In this document: positions 48,642-60,853 of the stretch, in pieces | How the letters are laid out: each line of letters starts with the position of its first letter | How positions within the stretch are numbered: position 1 is the stretch's first letter | From: Leptospira noguchii serovar Panama str. CZ214 | Lineage (GTDB): Bacteria; Spirochaetota; Leptospiria; Leptospirales; Leptospiraceae | Assembly: GCF_000306255.2 (NCBI RefSeq) | Contig: NZ_AKWY02000010.1 | Coordinates: forward strand, 1 to 64,000 | Reading direction: 5' to 3' | Length of the DNA: 64,000 bases | Position numbers and translations under genes: made by a program | Notes under the pieces: model-generated | Told to the model about the DNA's origin: nothing | Seen by the model: the letters and a program-made list of their open reading frames with translations, nothing else | Database searches by the model: none

Positions 48642-49378
48642 AGATTACAACCTGGAGGAGAAACTCCAGAAGGACAAATACAACCTGTTTCTTCCGCTCC
48701 TGAAATTGTACAAGGATTACAAAGTGTTCCGACGGGACAGTTTTGTTTTACTGCTGTAGTACAGGAGGAGTTGTTACATTCCGCTGGGTTGCAGCTAGAA
48801 CCTACAGGGCAAAGAAAAGGACGAGAAGAAGAACACATCTTTACGGGAGTAGATGGATTTGAGAAAATCCCACTGTTTAAAAGTGCTCTCATTGTGAACG
48901 TATAAATCTCACATTTGATGAATGGAAACACTCCAGGAGGAGGAATTTGATTGAGAATTCTATGGGTTTGTAGTTTAGAAGAACTGGTGGAAGCTTCGGA
49001 AGAAAGATGAGGAAAAGAAGGTTGCACTCCATTTTCTAAATACACATTTCCAGAAGTGAGAGTTTCCGCGACCGAAGGGGTCGTGGTAGTGATATATAGA
49101 TTGTAACCTACGAATTGAGGTTCTGCGTTTGTAACGTAATAACGAACTAAAAATTCAGGTTTATAATCGTTTGGCTCGGGTTGAAAGTCTGTATCTTTTG
49201 TAGCAGTATCTGTAATTCCTGTGTTTACGGCAAGGATACTTAAGAACTGAGGAACTCCTACTGGAGAAATGAATATGAAGGGTGATTGTGCTACGTCTGT
49301 ATTCATACCACAACCGAATAAAATCCAAATGAAGGTAAGTATTGGAAAAGGCCTGAAACGAAAGATTTGAAAATACAT
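48638..49378 (-). CDS. Cysteine-rich lipoprotein
   Basis: This 246-residue lipoprotein has a signal sequence and lipobox ILFGC (Cys23). A beta-rich middle (VRYYVTNAEPQFVGYNLYIT) resembles a fibronectin-like fold. The C-terminal 60 residues hold about 14 cysteines in CxxGxxCxP units (CPVGSSCNPAEC, NCPVGTLCNPC, GCICPSGVSPPGC), probably disulfide-linked outside the cytosol. I start it at ATG 49376-49378, directly before the signal peptide; a TTG ten codons upstream is less likely. The TGA overlaps the rsmI ATG. It is divergent from the gene at 49492. Confidence 0.72.
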
Positions 49379-49491
49379 TTTTATCTTGCGTAGGATTCGA
49401 TTTCTCAAAAATTAGAGACGAATCCAGGATAGAATTTCCTGGATCGACGGTCTTACAATCAAAATTTCCCGAATTTCTCGGAGCGTTTCTC

Positions 49492-50193
49492 GTGATAAGC
49501 ATTCGTAAATTAGTTATTTATTCCGGAATTTCAGTCGCATTGATTGCGCTTGTTTGGGTCCTTTTTTCTTCAGAAGATTCCAGCGAAAAAGAAAGAAAAA
49601 GTAAAGAAGCAGATAGTGTTGCACTTCTTTTAGGCGGAGGTGGAGGAAGTTCGTCTTCTTCCGGATCTTCTGGAGGTAAAACGAACGAATCTATTTTTGA
49701 TTCTTCCTTTTATAAGTCTGGAAAGGGAGAATACATTGAGCCCGGTAAAGGAGAAACAAAGGAAGCAGATCCCAACGCTGCAGACGCGGATAATCCTGTG
49801 AATCCTCAGACGAACAAGCCCTATACTAACGAAGAGATGGAACGTTTTAGCCAGTTGCGAGAACGTTTTCCGGATAACTCTCTCATTCCTAAAAAGTTAA
49901 GCCCCGCCGAAAAAGAGGCCAAGAAACAGGAAGATAGTCGGATTGCAGAAGCGGCGCGTAACGTTTTTGCAAGAACAGCCACTCAGGATCAGATTCGTTC
50001 TTATTATCAAAACATGGAAAAACAAACTCAGGATCGAATGGATATTATCAATTATCTCGTGGATCTTCAAAAAGGTTCAGGAGAAGAAGAGACCGAAAAG
50101 AAATTGAATAACATTCAAGAATCTATTAAAAATCAATTACAACAGGTTCAAAAAGAAAAGGAAAACGCGTTCAAACAAGCAGGAATGTTATAA
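49492..50193 (+). CDS. Membrane-anchored coiled-coil protein, hypothetical
   Basis: The 233-residue protein has one N-terminal membrane helix (LVIYSGISVALIALVWVLF), a Gly/Ser-rich linker (GGGGGSSSSSGSSGG), a Pro/Asn-rich stretch, and a long C-terminal coiled coil (about 130-230, rich in Glu, Lys and Gln). Most of it would be extracytoplasmic. It is not recognised. It starts with GTG (49492-49494), supported by CGGAG 8 nt upstream. Downstream lies the 46-bp tandem array. Confidence 0.6.
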   Translation: MISIRKLVIYSGISVALIALVWVLFSSEDSSEKERKSKEADSVALLLGGGGGSSSSSGSSGGKTNESIFDSSFYKSGKGEYIEPGKGETKEADPNAADADNPVNPQTNKPYTNEEMERFSQLRERFPDNSLIPKKLSPAEKEAKKQEDSRIAEAARNVFARTATQDQIRSYYQNMEKQTQDRMDIINYLVDLQKGSGEEETEKKLNNIQESIKNQLQQVQKEKENAFKQAGML

Positions 50194-50270
50194 ATTTTGA
50201 AACTATTGGACTTACATTTAGAATTGATTTCGTTTCCATTTTGAAAGTACGATTTTTATTAAACGTGTTA

Positions 50271-50514
50271 GTTCCCACATTTTTGGGATTTAACTGTAAA
50301 ACTTTGATTTGTAATAGTTCCCACATTTTTAGGATTTAATTGTAAAACTTTGATTTGTAATAGTTCCCACATTTTTGGGATTTAATTGTAAAACTCTGAT
50401 TTGTAATAGTTCCCACATTTTTAGGATTTAACTGTAAAACTTTGATTTGTAATAGTTCCCACATTTTTAGGATTTAACTGTAAAACTTTGATTTGTAATA
50501 GTTCCCACATTTTT
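50271..50514. repeat. 46-bp tandem repeat (VNTR-like), 5.3 copies
   Basis: The core GTTCCCACATTTTT occurs at 50271, 50317, 50363, 50409, 50455 and 50501, exactly 46 bp apart. Between cores the unit reads AGGATTTAACTGTAAAAC, then TTTGATTTGTAATA, with only a few substitutions. The unit is the same one scattered elsewhere as family B. The rest of 50194-50884 is AT-rich, with a family A copy. Confidence 0.9.
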
Positions 50515-50710
50515 TTTACGGAAAAATTCAATTCTATAAAAGTTACCGAATTTATATCAATTAGGTTTTGGAATAAGTTCTTATGAAAAGTAGAACAGAA
50601 AAAAGTAAATTAGAATGATTTAAAAGGTTAACTGCTTGAAATTTCTAAAAAAAATTTATTATTAAATTATGGTCGTAAAACAGTGATTTTACGAAAAAAC
50701 TAATTTTAAG

Positions 50711-50815
50711 AACATTTTGTTGAAAAAATCCATAGTGGCGATTAACGAAACTATTTCAATCGACCGTTTTTATCAAAGAGAAATTGATGGAGAATTTATT
50801 TTTCAATAATTCTAT
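50711..50815 (+). repeat. Family A MITE-like repeat, copy 7
   Basis: The left arm is shortened (TTTTGTTGAAAAAATCCATA) and the right arm ends TTTTTCAATAATTCTAT. The plus strand keeps the frame (INETISIDRFYQR) and ends with an in-frame TAA inside the right arm. Confidence 0.65.
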
Positions 50816-50884
50816 CGTCTTTAAATTCATAAAGGTTTTTAAAAGTAGACTTTTTAAGAATTATAAATTTAAAATATTCTAAAT

Positions 50885-52813
<1,929 letters not shown>

Positions 52814-52875
52814 GTATTACAAGATTCATGTCGGAATCCGTTTTGAAAGTTTTTTTTATTTTGAAAACGGGTTTC

Positions 52876-52908
<33 letters not shown>

Positions 52909-52928
52909 TACTTAAGAAAGAACTTTCT

Positions 52929-54192
<1,264 letters not shown>

Positions 54193-54276
54193 TTTTTTTA
54201 TATTAAATTTTTATCATGTGTTTTATCTTATTTTTATGAAAATGAATAAACCTGAGGGAAAAAGCGAAGTAGAAAG

Positions 54277-54378
54277 TTTAGAGTTGTTGGAAAATTCCAT
54301 AGCTCAAATTGGCAATACGTGCTTCAAATTACCATTTTCATGAAACAGATGGAGAATTAATTTTTCAACGATTCTTTT
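54277..54378 (+). repeat. Family A MITE-like repeat, copy 8 (decayed)
   Basis: TTTAGAGTTGTTGGAAAATT at the left and CAACGATTCTTTT at the right bound about 102 bp. The plus-strand family frame is broken here by an in-frame TGA. Confidence 0.65.
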
Positions 54379-54624
54379 ATATAAAAAGAATCAAAAAAAA
54401 TAGATAGAATGTGATAAGAAAACTTGGTTTACTTAAGAAAATGTAAGTTAGGCGTAATAAGTTCATTTTTCTTAAAAAGTTGGGATTTGAGCTTTATAGA
54501 TCGATTCTTATTTTGTAATTTTTTGTTTCTTATTTATTAAAGTGAATGGATGCTGTTTTTCTAATGTTTAGATATGGAATTTTCAAAAATTCTAATGGAC
54601 AATACAAAATGTTTGTACACATAT

Positions 54625-54855
54625 TAACGTGAGTTCAGTATAAGACGAAAGGAGTCGATGCTGGAAACTCAGTAGGACGCTTTTTCAAACTAGTGTCTCA
54701 ACTTTTATGGGTGCTTGGTAAATTGCGTTCTATTGAAACTAAAGAAGATAGTTGTATTATGCTTCCTGCATGCAATTTATTGATAGAGTTGAGAGCCGTC
54801 CAGTTAACTCTGGTAAGCCGGATTTGCCCAAATTGATTACACTGAACCCATGTTA
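54625..54855. repeat. Family C element, long copy
   Basis: About 231 bp bounded by TAACGTGAGTTCAGT and ACTGAACCCATGTTA, which pair at 13 of 15 positions. The interior matches 38997-39222 in order. The rest of 54193-55052 has no supported gene. Confidence 0.65.
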
Positions 54856-55052
54856 GATTAATAATACCCAAGGTTCGGCAATTATCTGGCTCGATCCGCC
54901 ACCCGGCAATAGGTCTTTAGAGGACTTGTTCGATTAACGGATATTACGTTAGAATTTAATCTTGCAAAAATAATTGCGTATAACTGTAGACTTTGTTATA
55001 CGTTACAGCTATGAAAAAGAGAAATCATAAATTCGCTTAAAAGAAGGACAAA

Positions 55053-55580
55053 TCAGGGCGGAGAGGCAACACAACGAACATAGTAGGTTGTATTTTTTCC
55101 ATTCCCAGAAGTAAATCCAGATTGAAAGTTAATAGCCCAAGCACTAGACGTTAATAGTTTATAAGTAGTTGATGTCCAATAGTATTGAGAGACTGTGGCT
55201 GGGAAATAAGTAGTATTGATCACCGGTGAAGTGCCCGAAGAATAGTCTATGATACTTCTCAGCTCGGTTACATTGGGTAATCTCCAAGTGGTTCGATTGG
55301 TGTAACCTGCCCCAGCGTTAAGCCCGTTGCAAAAAGTAAGGGCATTTGCCCAATCCATCTGGGCAGTCCCTGTACCTCCAGTACAAGTTGTACCAGCAAG
55401 ATTATTTGTACACTTTTGCCAGATCAGGCCATTGCCTATGTCAGTAATGGTTCCGTCATTGTTGTCCACAAAAGGCGCCGAAGTGATTGAAATTGTGAAT
55501 CCAAAAAAAACCAAAATCAACTTATAAAAGAAAAATGATTTCCGGTTTTTGGTTTTTGTTACCATAGTTTTTGACTTCAT
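55053..55580 (-). CDS. Exported DUF1566-domain protein
   Basis: The 175-residue protein has a signal peptide (YKLILVFFGFTISITSA) and one DUF1566 domain. The domain shows FVDNNDGTITDIGNGLIWQK, C-x5-CxGG, WANALTFCNGLNAGAGY, WRLPNVTELRSIIDYSSGT, YYWTSTTY and a closing YVRCV. DUF1566 (related to the FGE-like fold in outline) occurs in many surface or secreted proteins; function unknown. I chose ATG 55578-55580, preceded by AGAGGG at 6 nt. The neighbour at 55700 ends with the same domain. Confidence 0.75.
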   Translation of the reverse strand: MKSKTMVTKTKNRKSFFFYKLILVFFGFTISITSAPFVDNNDGTITDIGNGLIWQKCTNNLAGTTCTGGTGTAQMDWANALTFCNGLNAGAGYTNRTTWRLPNVTELRSIIDYSSGTSPVINTTYFPATVSQYYWTSTTYKLLTSSAWAINFQSGFTSGNGKNTTYYVRCVASPP

Positions 55581-55699
55581 AATTGACCCTCTCTTAAAAG
55601 TCTGTAAAATTCTTATCATAAACCTTTTTTGGAAATGTTTATGATATTTGAGAATATTACAATATTTTTACATTTCTTTCATTATTTGTTGTCACTAAG

Positions 55700-58027
55700 T
55701 TAAGGTGACACACAACGCGCTAAAGAACCCGCAACGGTTTTATCCGTCCAAGTCGTTGATCCACTGGAGAAATAAAGAACCAAGGATTTCGTTGTATCTG
55801 GTAGGTATAAGTTAGAACTCCAATAGTAATAACTTCCGGTCGTTCCCGGAAAAGATGTAACGAAAGTTCTTGGGGCTGTGGCTACATTGAAATCGACTAA
55901 GGTCTCCATTTCGGAAATAGTAGGTAGTCTCCAATTGGTTCGATTTGCATAACCTGTTCCTGCGTTTAAATTAGTACAAGCGGTTGTGGCACTTGCTAGA
56001 TCGTGATATACATTGGCGCCACCTGCACAAGTAGAACCTGTTCTACCTTCATGACAGGTTTTCCAAACGAGCCCAGTATTATTGTCTAATGTTGTATAAT
56101 GATCCACACCAACTGATATATTGATCGTTTGATTGGTAAAAGATGGCGTGGTTCCTTTTTGTAACTTTCCATCTTGACCTGTGGATGAAGCGGTCGCGCA
56201 AGTTGTGTCTATAGTTCCAGCTGTGTCCCAACAGTTTGTTTGCATCGTTTTCAAAGGTGGTGTTCCAAAAATCATAATACTAATTGTAGTATTTGTACTT
56301 CCGGAAGAGTTACTTGCGGTGATCGTATAATTTGCAGAAGCTTGAAATACCGTTGGAGTTCCAGAGATTGCACAAGTTGTAACGTTCAAAGTAAGCCCTG
56401 CCGGTAAAGCTATGTTTGGACTACAGCCAGTCACGGTTCCTGTAACCGTAGGAGTCACCGTTCCTGCAACTCCTTTATAAAGTACTAAAGCAGTCGGCGT
56501 ATAAGCGAGTCCAGACGGAGGAGCTAGGTTGACCGCAATCGAGATTGTAGTGCTTGTGTTACCGTAAGCATTACTTGCAGTGATCGTATAATTTGTAGCA
56601 GCTTGCGTTGTAGTAGGAGTTCCAGAGATAGCGCAAGTAGTTCCATTGATTCCTAAGCCAGCAGGTAGAGGAATATCAGAACTACATGCAGTAACTGTTC
56701 CAGTTACAGAAGGAGTAGCTGTAGTAATTGTTGCACCTTGTGTAAAAGTAAATGGTGTTCCAGCATAACTTAGTCCAGACGGAGGAGCTAGGTTAACACG
56801 AATCGAGATTGTAGTGCTTGTGTTACCGTAAGCATTACTTGCAGTGATCGTATAATTTGTAGCAGCTTGCGTTGTAGTAGGAGTTCCAGAGATAGCGCAA
56901 GTAGTTCCATTGATTCCTAAGCCAGCAGGTAGAGGAATATCAGAACTACATGCAGTAACTGTTCCAGTTACAGAAGGAGTAGCTGTAGTAATTGTTGCAC
57001 CTTGTGTAAAAGTAAATGGTGTTCCAGCATAACTTAGAGCAGACGGAGGAGCCATATTGACTGTAATTGTTATTGGAAAGTGAATACTTCCAGAAGAATT
57101 ACTGGCAGTAATTGTATAGTTGGTTGCTGGTTGAATTGCGTTTGGGGTTCCGGAAATCGCGCAGGTAGTTGCCCCAAGTGTAAGCCCAGTAGGTAAAGGA
57201 ATATCAGAACTACATGCAGTAACTGTTCCGGTTACGGAAGGAGTTATGGCTGCAATTGTTGCGTCTTGAGTAAAAACAAAAGGACTACCTGCGTAATTCA
57301 AAGCAGACGGAGGTGCTATGTTAACTGTAATTGTGATTAGGGTGCTTGTGCTTCCAAAAGAGTTACTTGCAGTAATTGTATAGTTGGTTGGACCTTGTGT
57401 TATAGTAGGAGATCCAGAAAGAGAACAATTTGTCGTTCCCAAAGAAAGCCCTGTAGGTAGAGGAATATCAGAGGTACAATTAGTAATTGTACCCGTATAG
57501 TTTGGAACGATAGGAGCAAACCCAGGCATAGCGCCAGCAGTAAAAGTAAAAGCAGGTGCCGCAAAATTCAAAGCAGCTGGCGGGTTTGCATTTACAGTGA
57601 TTATAATTGTAGTACTTTTACTTTGAGAAAGATTGGAAGCAGTAATTGTGTAGTTCGTAGCAGGTTGATTGATTGTTGGAGTCCCTGTAATGGTACAAGT
57701 TCCATTAATAGCAAGTCCTGTCGGTAGGGTAGGGTTGGATGAACATTGTTCGATGGATCCACTTACACTCGGTTGAATTGGTGCAATAGGAGCATCTTTT
57801 GTAAGTATATAAGGGCTTAGAGAATAATTAACGGAAACGGGGTCATTTGTAGATGAAGATTGTAATAGATTCATCGGTCCAAAAATGATTCCTTTAAAAC
57901 TAGTGGAACCATTTCCTCCGATACAACCACCAAGGTTTAGGAGAATGATAAATAGGAAGAGAATAGGAAAAATTTTTCTATTCAATAATTCTTTTGAGCT
58001 TTTGAATTGGCCTTTCTCGTTTTTCAT
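55700..58027 (-). CDS. Ig-repeat surface lipoprotein with C-terminal DUF1566 domain
   Basis: The 775-residue protein has a signal peptide and lipobox LGGC (Cys35). Six or seven putative-Ig (He_PIG-type) repeats of about 85-88 residues follow (about 60-625), each with LPTGLSLGTTNCSLSGSPT, NYTITASN and TITVN-like ends. A C-terminal DUF1566 domain closes the protein (about 645-775, GLVWKTCHEGRTG, NWRLPTISEMETLVDF, YYYWSSNLY, LARCV). It is likely exposed on the outer membrane, by analogy with repeat adhesins. Two neighbouring repeats are nearly identical at the DNA level. AGGG lies 7 nt upstream of the ATG. Confidence 0.85.
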   Translation of the reverse strand: MKNEKGQFKSSKELLNRKIFPILFLFIILLNLGGCIGGNGSTSFKGIIFGPMNLLQSSSTNDPVSVNYSLSPYILTKDAPIAPIQPSVSGSIEQCSSNPTLPTGLAINGTCTITGTPTINQPATNYTITASNLSQSKSTTIIITVNANPPAALNFAAPAFTFTAGAMPGFAPIVPNYTGTITNCTSDIPLPTGLSLGTTNCSLSGSPTITQGPTNYTITASNSFGSTSTLITITVNIAPPSALNYAGSPFVFTQDATIAAITPSVTGTVTACSSDIPLPTGLTLGATTCAISGTPNAIQPATNYTITASNSSGSIHFPITITVNMAPPSALSYAGTPFTFTQGATITTATPSVTGTVTACSSDIPLPAGLGINGTTCAISGTPTTTQAATNYTITASNAYGNTSTTISIRVNLAPPSGLSYAGTPFTFTQGATITTATPSVTGTVTACSSDIPLPAGLGINGTTCAISGTPTTTQAATNYTITASNAYGNTSTTISIAVNLAPPSGLAYTPTALVLYKGVAGTVTPTVTGTVTGCSPNIALPAGLTLNVTTCAISGTPTVFQASANYTITASNSSGSTNTTISIMIFGTPPLKTMQTNCWDTAGTIDTTCATASSTGQDGKLQKGTTPSFTNQTINISVGVDHYTTLDNNTGLVWKTCHEGRTGSTCAGGANVYHDLASATTACTNLNAGTGYANRTNWRLPTISEMETLVDFNVATAPRTFVTSFPGTTGSYYYWSSNLYLPDTTKSLVLYFSSGSTTWTDKTVAGSLARCVSP
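56521..57048 (-). repeat. 264-bp near-identical tandem units inside the Ig-repeat gene
   Basis: Units 56521-56784 and 56785-57048 differ at only a few bases, confined to the ends, and each encodes one 88-residue Ig-like repeat. The other repeats in the gene are much more diverged, which points to recent duplication or gene conversion. Confidence 0.88.
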
Positions 58028-59148
58028 AAAAATCCCTACCTTTTTAAAACTCTTCGCAATTCAAAATGCAAATTGCTTTACCAAAAGAAGCAGTTGTTTA
58101 CCGGATATCGAATTCAAAAGAATATTCCCATTTTTTGTATTTAAGAAAAACTTAAAATTCACCGAACATCATCATTTTTGTTTTTCGATTTATTGCATGT
58201 AGCTAATTGAATCGAACCCAACAACAGCTTTGTCTCTTAGATGTATAAATTACCTCAAAATCGAAATTAGTTCCGATCGTGTTATAACGTGAAGAGTTTT
58301 AAATAGCCCCTTAGACTTTGTGTATTTTAGAACAAAAATTATGCACAAATTATTCAAATAGAATTGAAGCAGGTTCTAATGCAAAAGATCTATAATGTGA
58401 TAAAAAAGAGTTTATCTGACTTTAAATTCAAGTGTATAAAAATAAAACAAAATGGAGACTAACGTTCCTATTTGTTATTATCTAATACAATGTAATTTTA
58501 CTGTAAAATAGAGTTCTATTTAAAGGTTAGAGATGTAATCTCTGTTAAACTTTTAAATGGCTGATTCCTTATAAAGAACTCATAAAATTTTAAGACAAAT
58601 CGCCGTTTAGAGCCAAAATACTGGTATGTTATGCGGTTATAGATATAAGAAATACTATGAATTTTGAAATCGATTTCTGTTTATAGGTTCTGAGTAATCA
58701 GGTTAACAATGATTTCATTGGGTAGAATAGAATTTTCGGAATTTAAGTTATAGTTCAGATAAAACGCGTTGAATTATTTTTCAAATCCATTCATTTCAAA
58801 AATACCAACAAATATAGATTTTAGATCATTTTAAAGATCTTATTTTTGAATTTAGACTTTGTGCTAAAACTTAAAAAAGTATCAACTCATGAGAGATTTT
58901 GATAGCGATTAAAATTAAAACATTCAAAAGTTTATAACATTACGGATCTCTATAAAATTGAGTACAGTGAACTTTTGGGCAAATTTGCGTTTAGAAAAAT
59001 GATTTTTTGTTCTATACATAGTTTCTGAGCAGTAAAAAGCCTCGGTTTGCGGGAACTACTGCATTTTATGGAAAAAATTCAAGATTATAAGATAAAAAAC
59101 TCTATAAAATAAATCTTGAATTTAGTTATCACTAAAAACTGTAGGTTC
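58028..59148. other. Long AT-rich gene-free stretch
   Basis: This is the upstream region of the Ig-repeat gene and beyond. I see no gene. A family E block with CTCTATAAAATTGAGTACAG lies at about 58945-59045, and a drifted family B core near 59050. No tRNA-like or riboswitch-like structure was recognised. Confidence 0.5.
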
Positions 59149-59326
59149 GAATTGTTGAAAAAAATTCATAGTTGTGACTATAGTTTCTCAAAAACACTTT
59201 ATTTCCGCTTAAAATACCGATTTCTATTCGTTTTAAGTTTTTGAGATCACTTTTAATAAAACAGCTTTTGCCGATGCGTTTTTAATAGAAAAAACGAAAG
59301 AAAATTAATTTTTCAATAATTCTATT
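59149..59326 (+). repeat. Family A repeat (copy 9) interrupted by a family D hairpin
   Basis: Family A arms are present (GAATTGTTGAAAAAAATTCA at the left, AATTTTTCAATAATTCTAT at the right). The middle is split by about 70 bp carrying TCTCAAAAACACTTTATTTC and the closing AAGTTTTTGAGA (about 59186-59256). The size is 178 bp instead of about 105. Confidence 0.7.
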
Positions 59327-59496
59327 ATAGAAATTGAATTTAAGACCTAATTTGTTTGATTTTTGAATTGGCAATAAAGATGAGAATTACTTGCTGAATT
59401 TTAAACTTCTACATTTTTTAAAAACGTATGGGAATCGATAACTTTATAAATCCAAAAGACCGGGCGCCCCTTAAGTTAGAGAAAATGATTTCTTTT

Positions 59497-59545
<49 letters not shown>

Positions 59546-59653
59546 ATAGCACAATGAGTAACCTCCAGTAGTCGGCTTTGGAACTTAATTTCCAAATTTT
59601 CAGAAAAATTGGACTACTGATGAGGAATCTATTGAAATCGAGACATTAGCGCC

Positions 59654-59818
<165 letters not shown>

Positions 59819-59839
59819 AATTTCCAGGTAATAGATAGG

Positions 59840-60292
59840 ATGACTGCAAAAAAATCAGCTCCGGCATACGATAAAAAAATTCTCCAAGAAATCTCTGAAC
59901 TTCTTCATGAGAAAAAAAATGCTCTTTTAGAAAAGTATGCCCATTGGGAAGACAATAGTAAACCGTCTGGTCTCAAAGAAATGGGTGATATTGCGGATAT
60001 TGCATCCGAAATTAACGAAGAAACTCTGAGTTCCGTTCTTTCCGAAGCTGAGATAGAAACCATCCGAGAGATTGATGTAGCATTGGAGAAAATTGAAGAG
60101 GGGACCTATGGTGTTTGCGAAGGAACAGGTAAAAAGATCCCTATCGCACGTCTCAAAGCAATTCCTTGGACTCGTTATACTGTCGAATATGCGGAAACTC
60201 TTTCTAAAAGCAAAGGTTTTTCTCGTAAAAATGCCGGAAGTCTTACCGGTGCTTATAAAATCCCATCCGATATGGATTCGATGGATGATTGA
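59840..60292 (+). CDS. DksA/TraR-family protein without zinc cysteines
   Basis: The 150-residue protein has an N-terminal coiled coil (about 10-80) whose tip carries the DksA motif DIADIA (D-x2-D-x-A), followed by SEAEIETIREIDVALEKIEE and the globular GTYGVCEGTGKKIPIARLKA, IPWTRYTVEYAE. The four zinc cysteines of DksA reduce here to one (C93): the second position is Thr/Gly and the third and fourth are Thr and Tyr. It should still enter the RNA polymerase secondary channel and tune rRNA or stress promoters, but without zinc. It lies 21 nt after rpmG. Confidence 0.82.
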   Translation: MTAKKSAPAYDKKILQEISELLHEKKNALLEKYAHWEDNSKPSGLKEMGDIADIASEINEETLSSVLSEAEIETIREIDVALEKIEEGTYGVCEGTGKKIPIARLKAIPWTRYTVEYAETLSKSKGFSRKNAGSLTGAYKIPSDMDSMDD

Positions 60293-60414
60293 ATTTTTTA
60301 TTTGTCCTTAGTTTCTAATTTTTCTTTTTAGAAGTTGTAGATAATTTTAAACCCATCTTAATGATTAGAAATCTGTTCCAATCTGGGAACTTCTCCTGTT
60401 TTTGACTATTGTCT

Positions 60415-60485
60415 GTCTCAAAAATATCTTAAAATAATTAGAATTATCATTTTAAGTAAAGATAAAGTGTTTTTGAGATGGCTTT
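60415..60485. repeat. Family D hairpin-type repeat
   Basis: TCTCAAAAATATCTTAAAAT at the left and AAGATAAAGTGTTTTTGAGA at the right form an imperfect inverted repeat of about 65 bp, the most symmetric family D copy. Confidence 0.6.
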
Positions 60486-60599
60486 TAATCCTAATAAAAT
60501 TGGACCCTTTCCATTTTTACCGCAAAATTTGATTTTAGTGTAAGTTCGGCATGTGAAAGAATTCATTTTTTCTGAAAAAGTTGGGACCTGGGCTTTGCA

Positions 60600-60800
60600 G
60601 ATAGATCCCTAAAATGTGGGAACTCATACTGTTTAAAAATTTATAATGTGACTTAATTTGTGGGAACTACCACTAATCACGATTTTACGAACCAATTCTA
60701 AAATTGTAGTAGTTTATATTTTTAAAAAATTCTTTTAAACTCACACACGATTAGGTAAAATCTTCTCCATAAATGTAGGGACTCTTATTTTTAGAAAATT
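60600..60800. repeat. Family B repeat cluster
   Basis: TGTGGGAACTCATAC at about 60616, TGTGGGAACTACCAC at about 60660 and drifted copies to 60790. The gap between the DksA-like gene and the next membrane protein gene holds nothing else. Confidence 0.55.
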
Positions 60801-60853
60801 TTTTTACCCCGAATCTATGTTGCTCAAGAAGTCATTTTTCAATCGTTTTTGGA

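Noticed and set aside
50271..50514. Regularly spaced repeats resembling a CRISPR array
   Set aside because: The sequence between the cores is conserved in every unit, so there are no unique spacers. It is a 46-bp tandem repeat, and no cas genes are near.
59141..59160. GGTTCGAATTG, resembling a tRNA T-loop
   Set aside because: It is the edge of a family A repeat. No acceptor stem or anticodon arm can be built around it.
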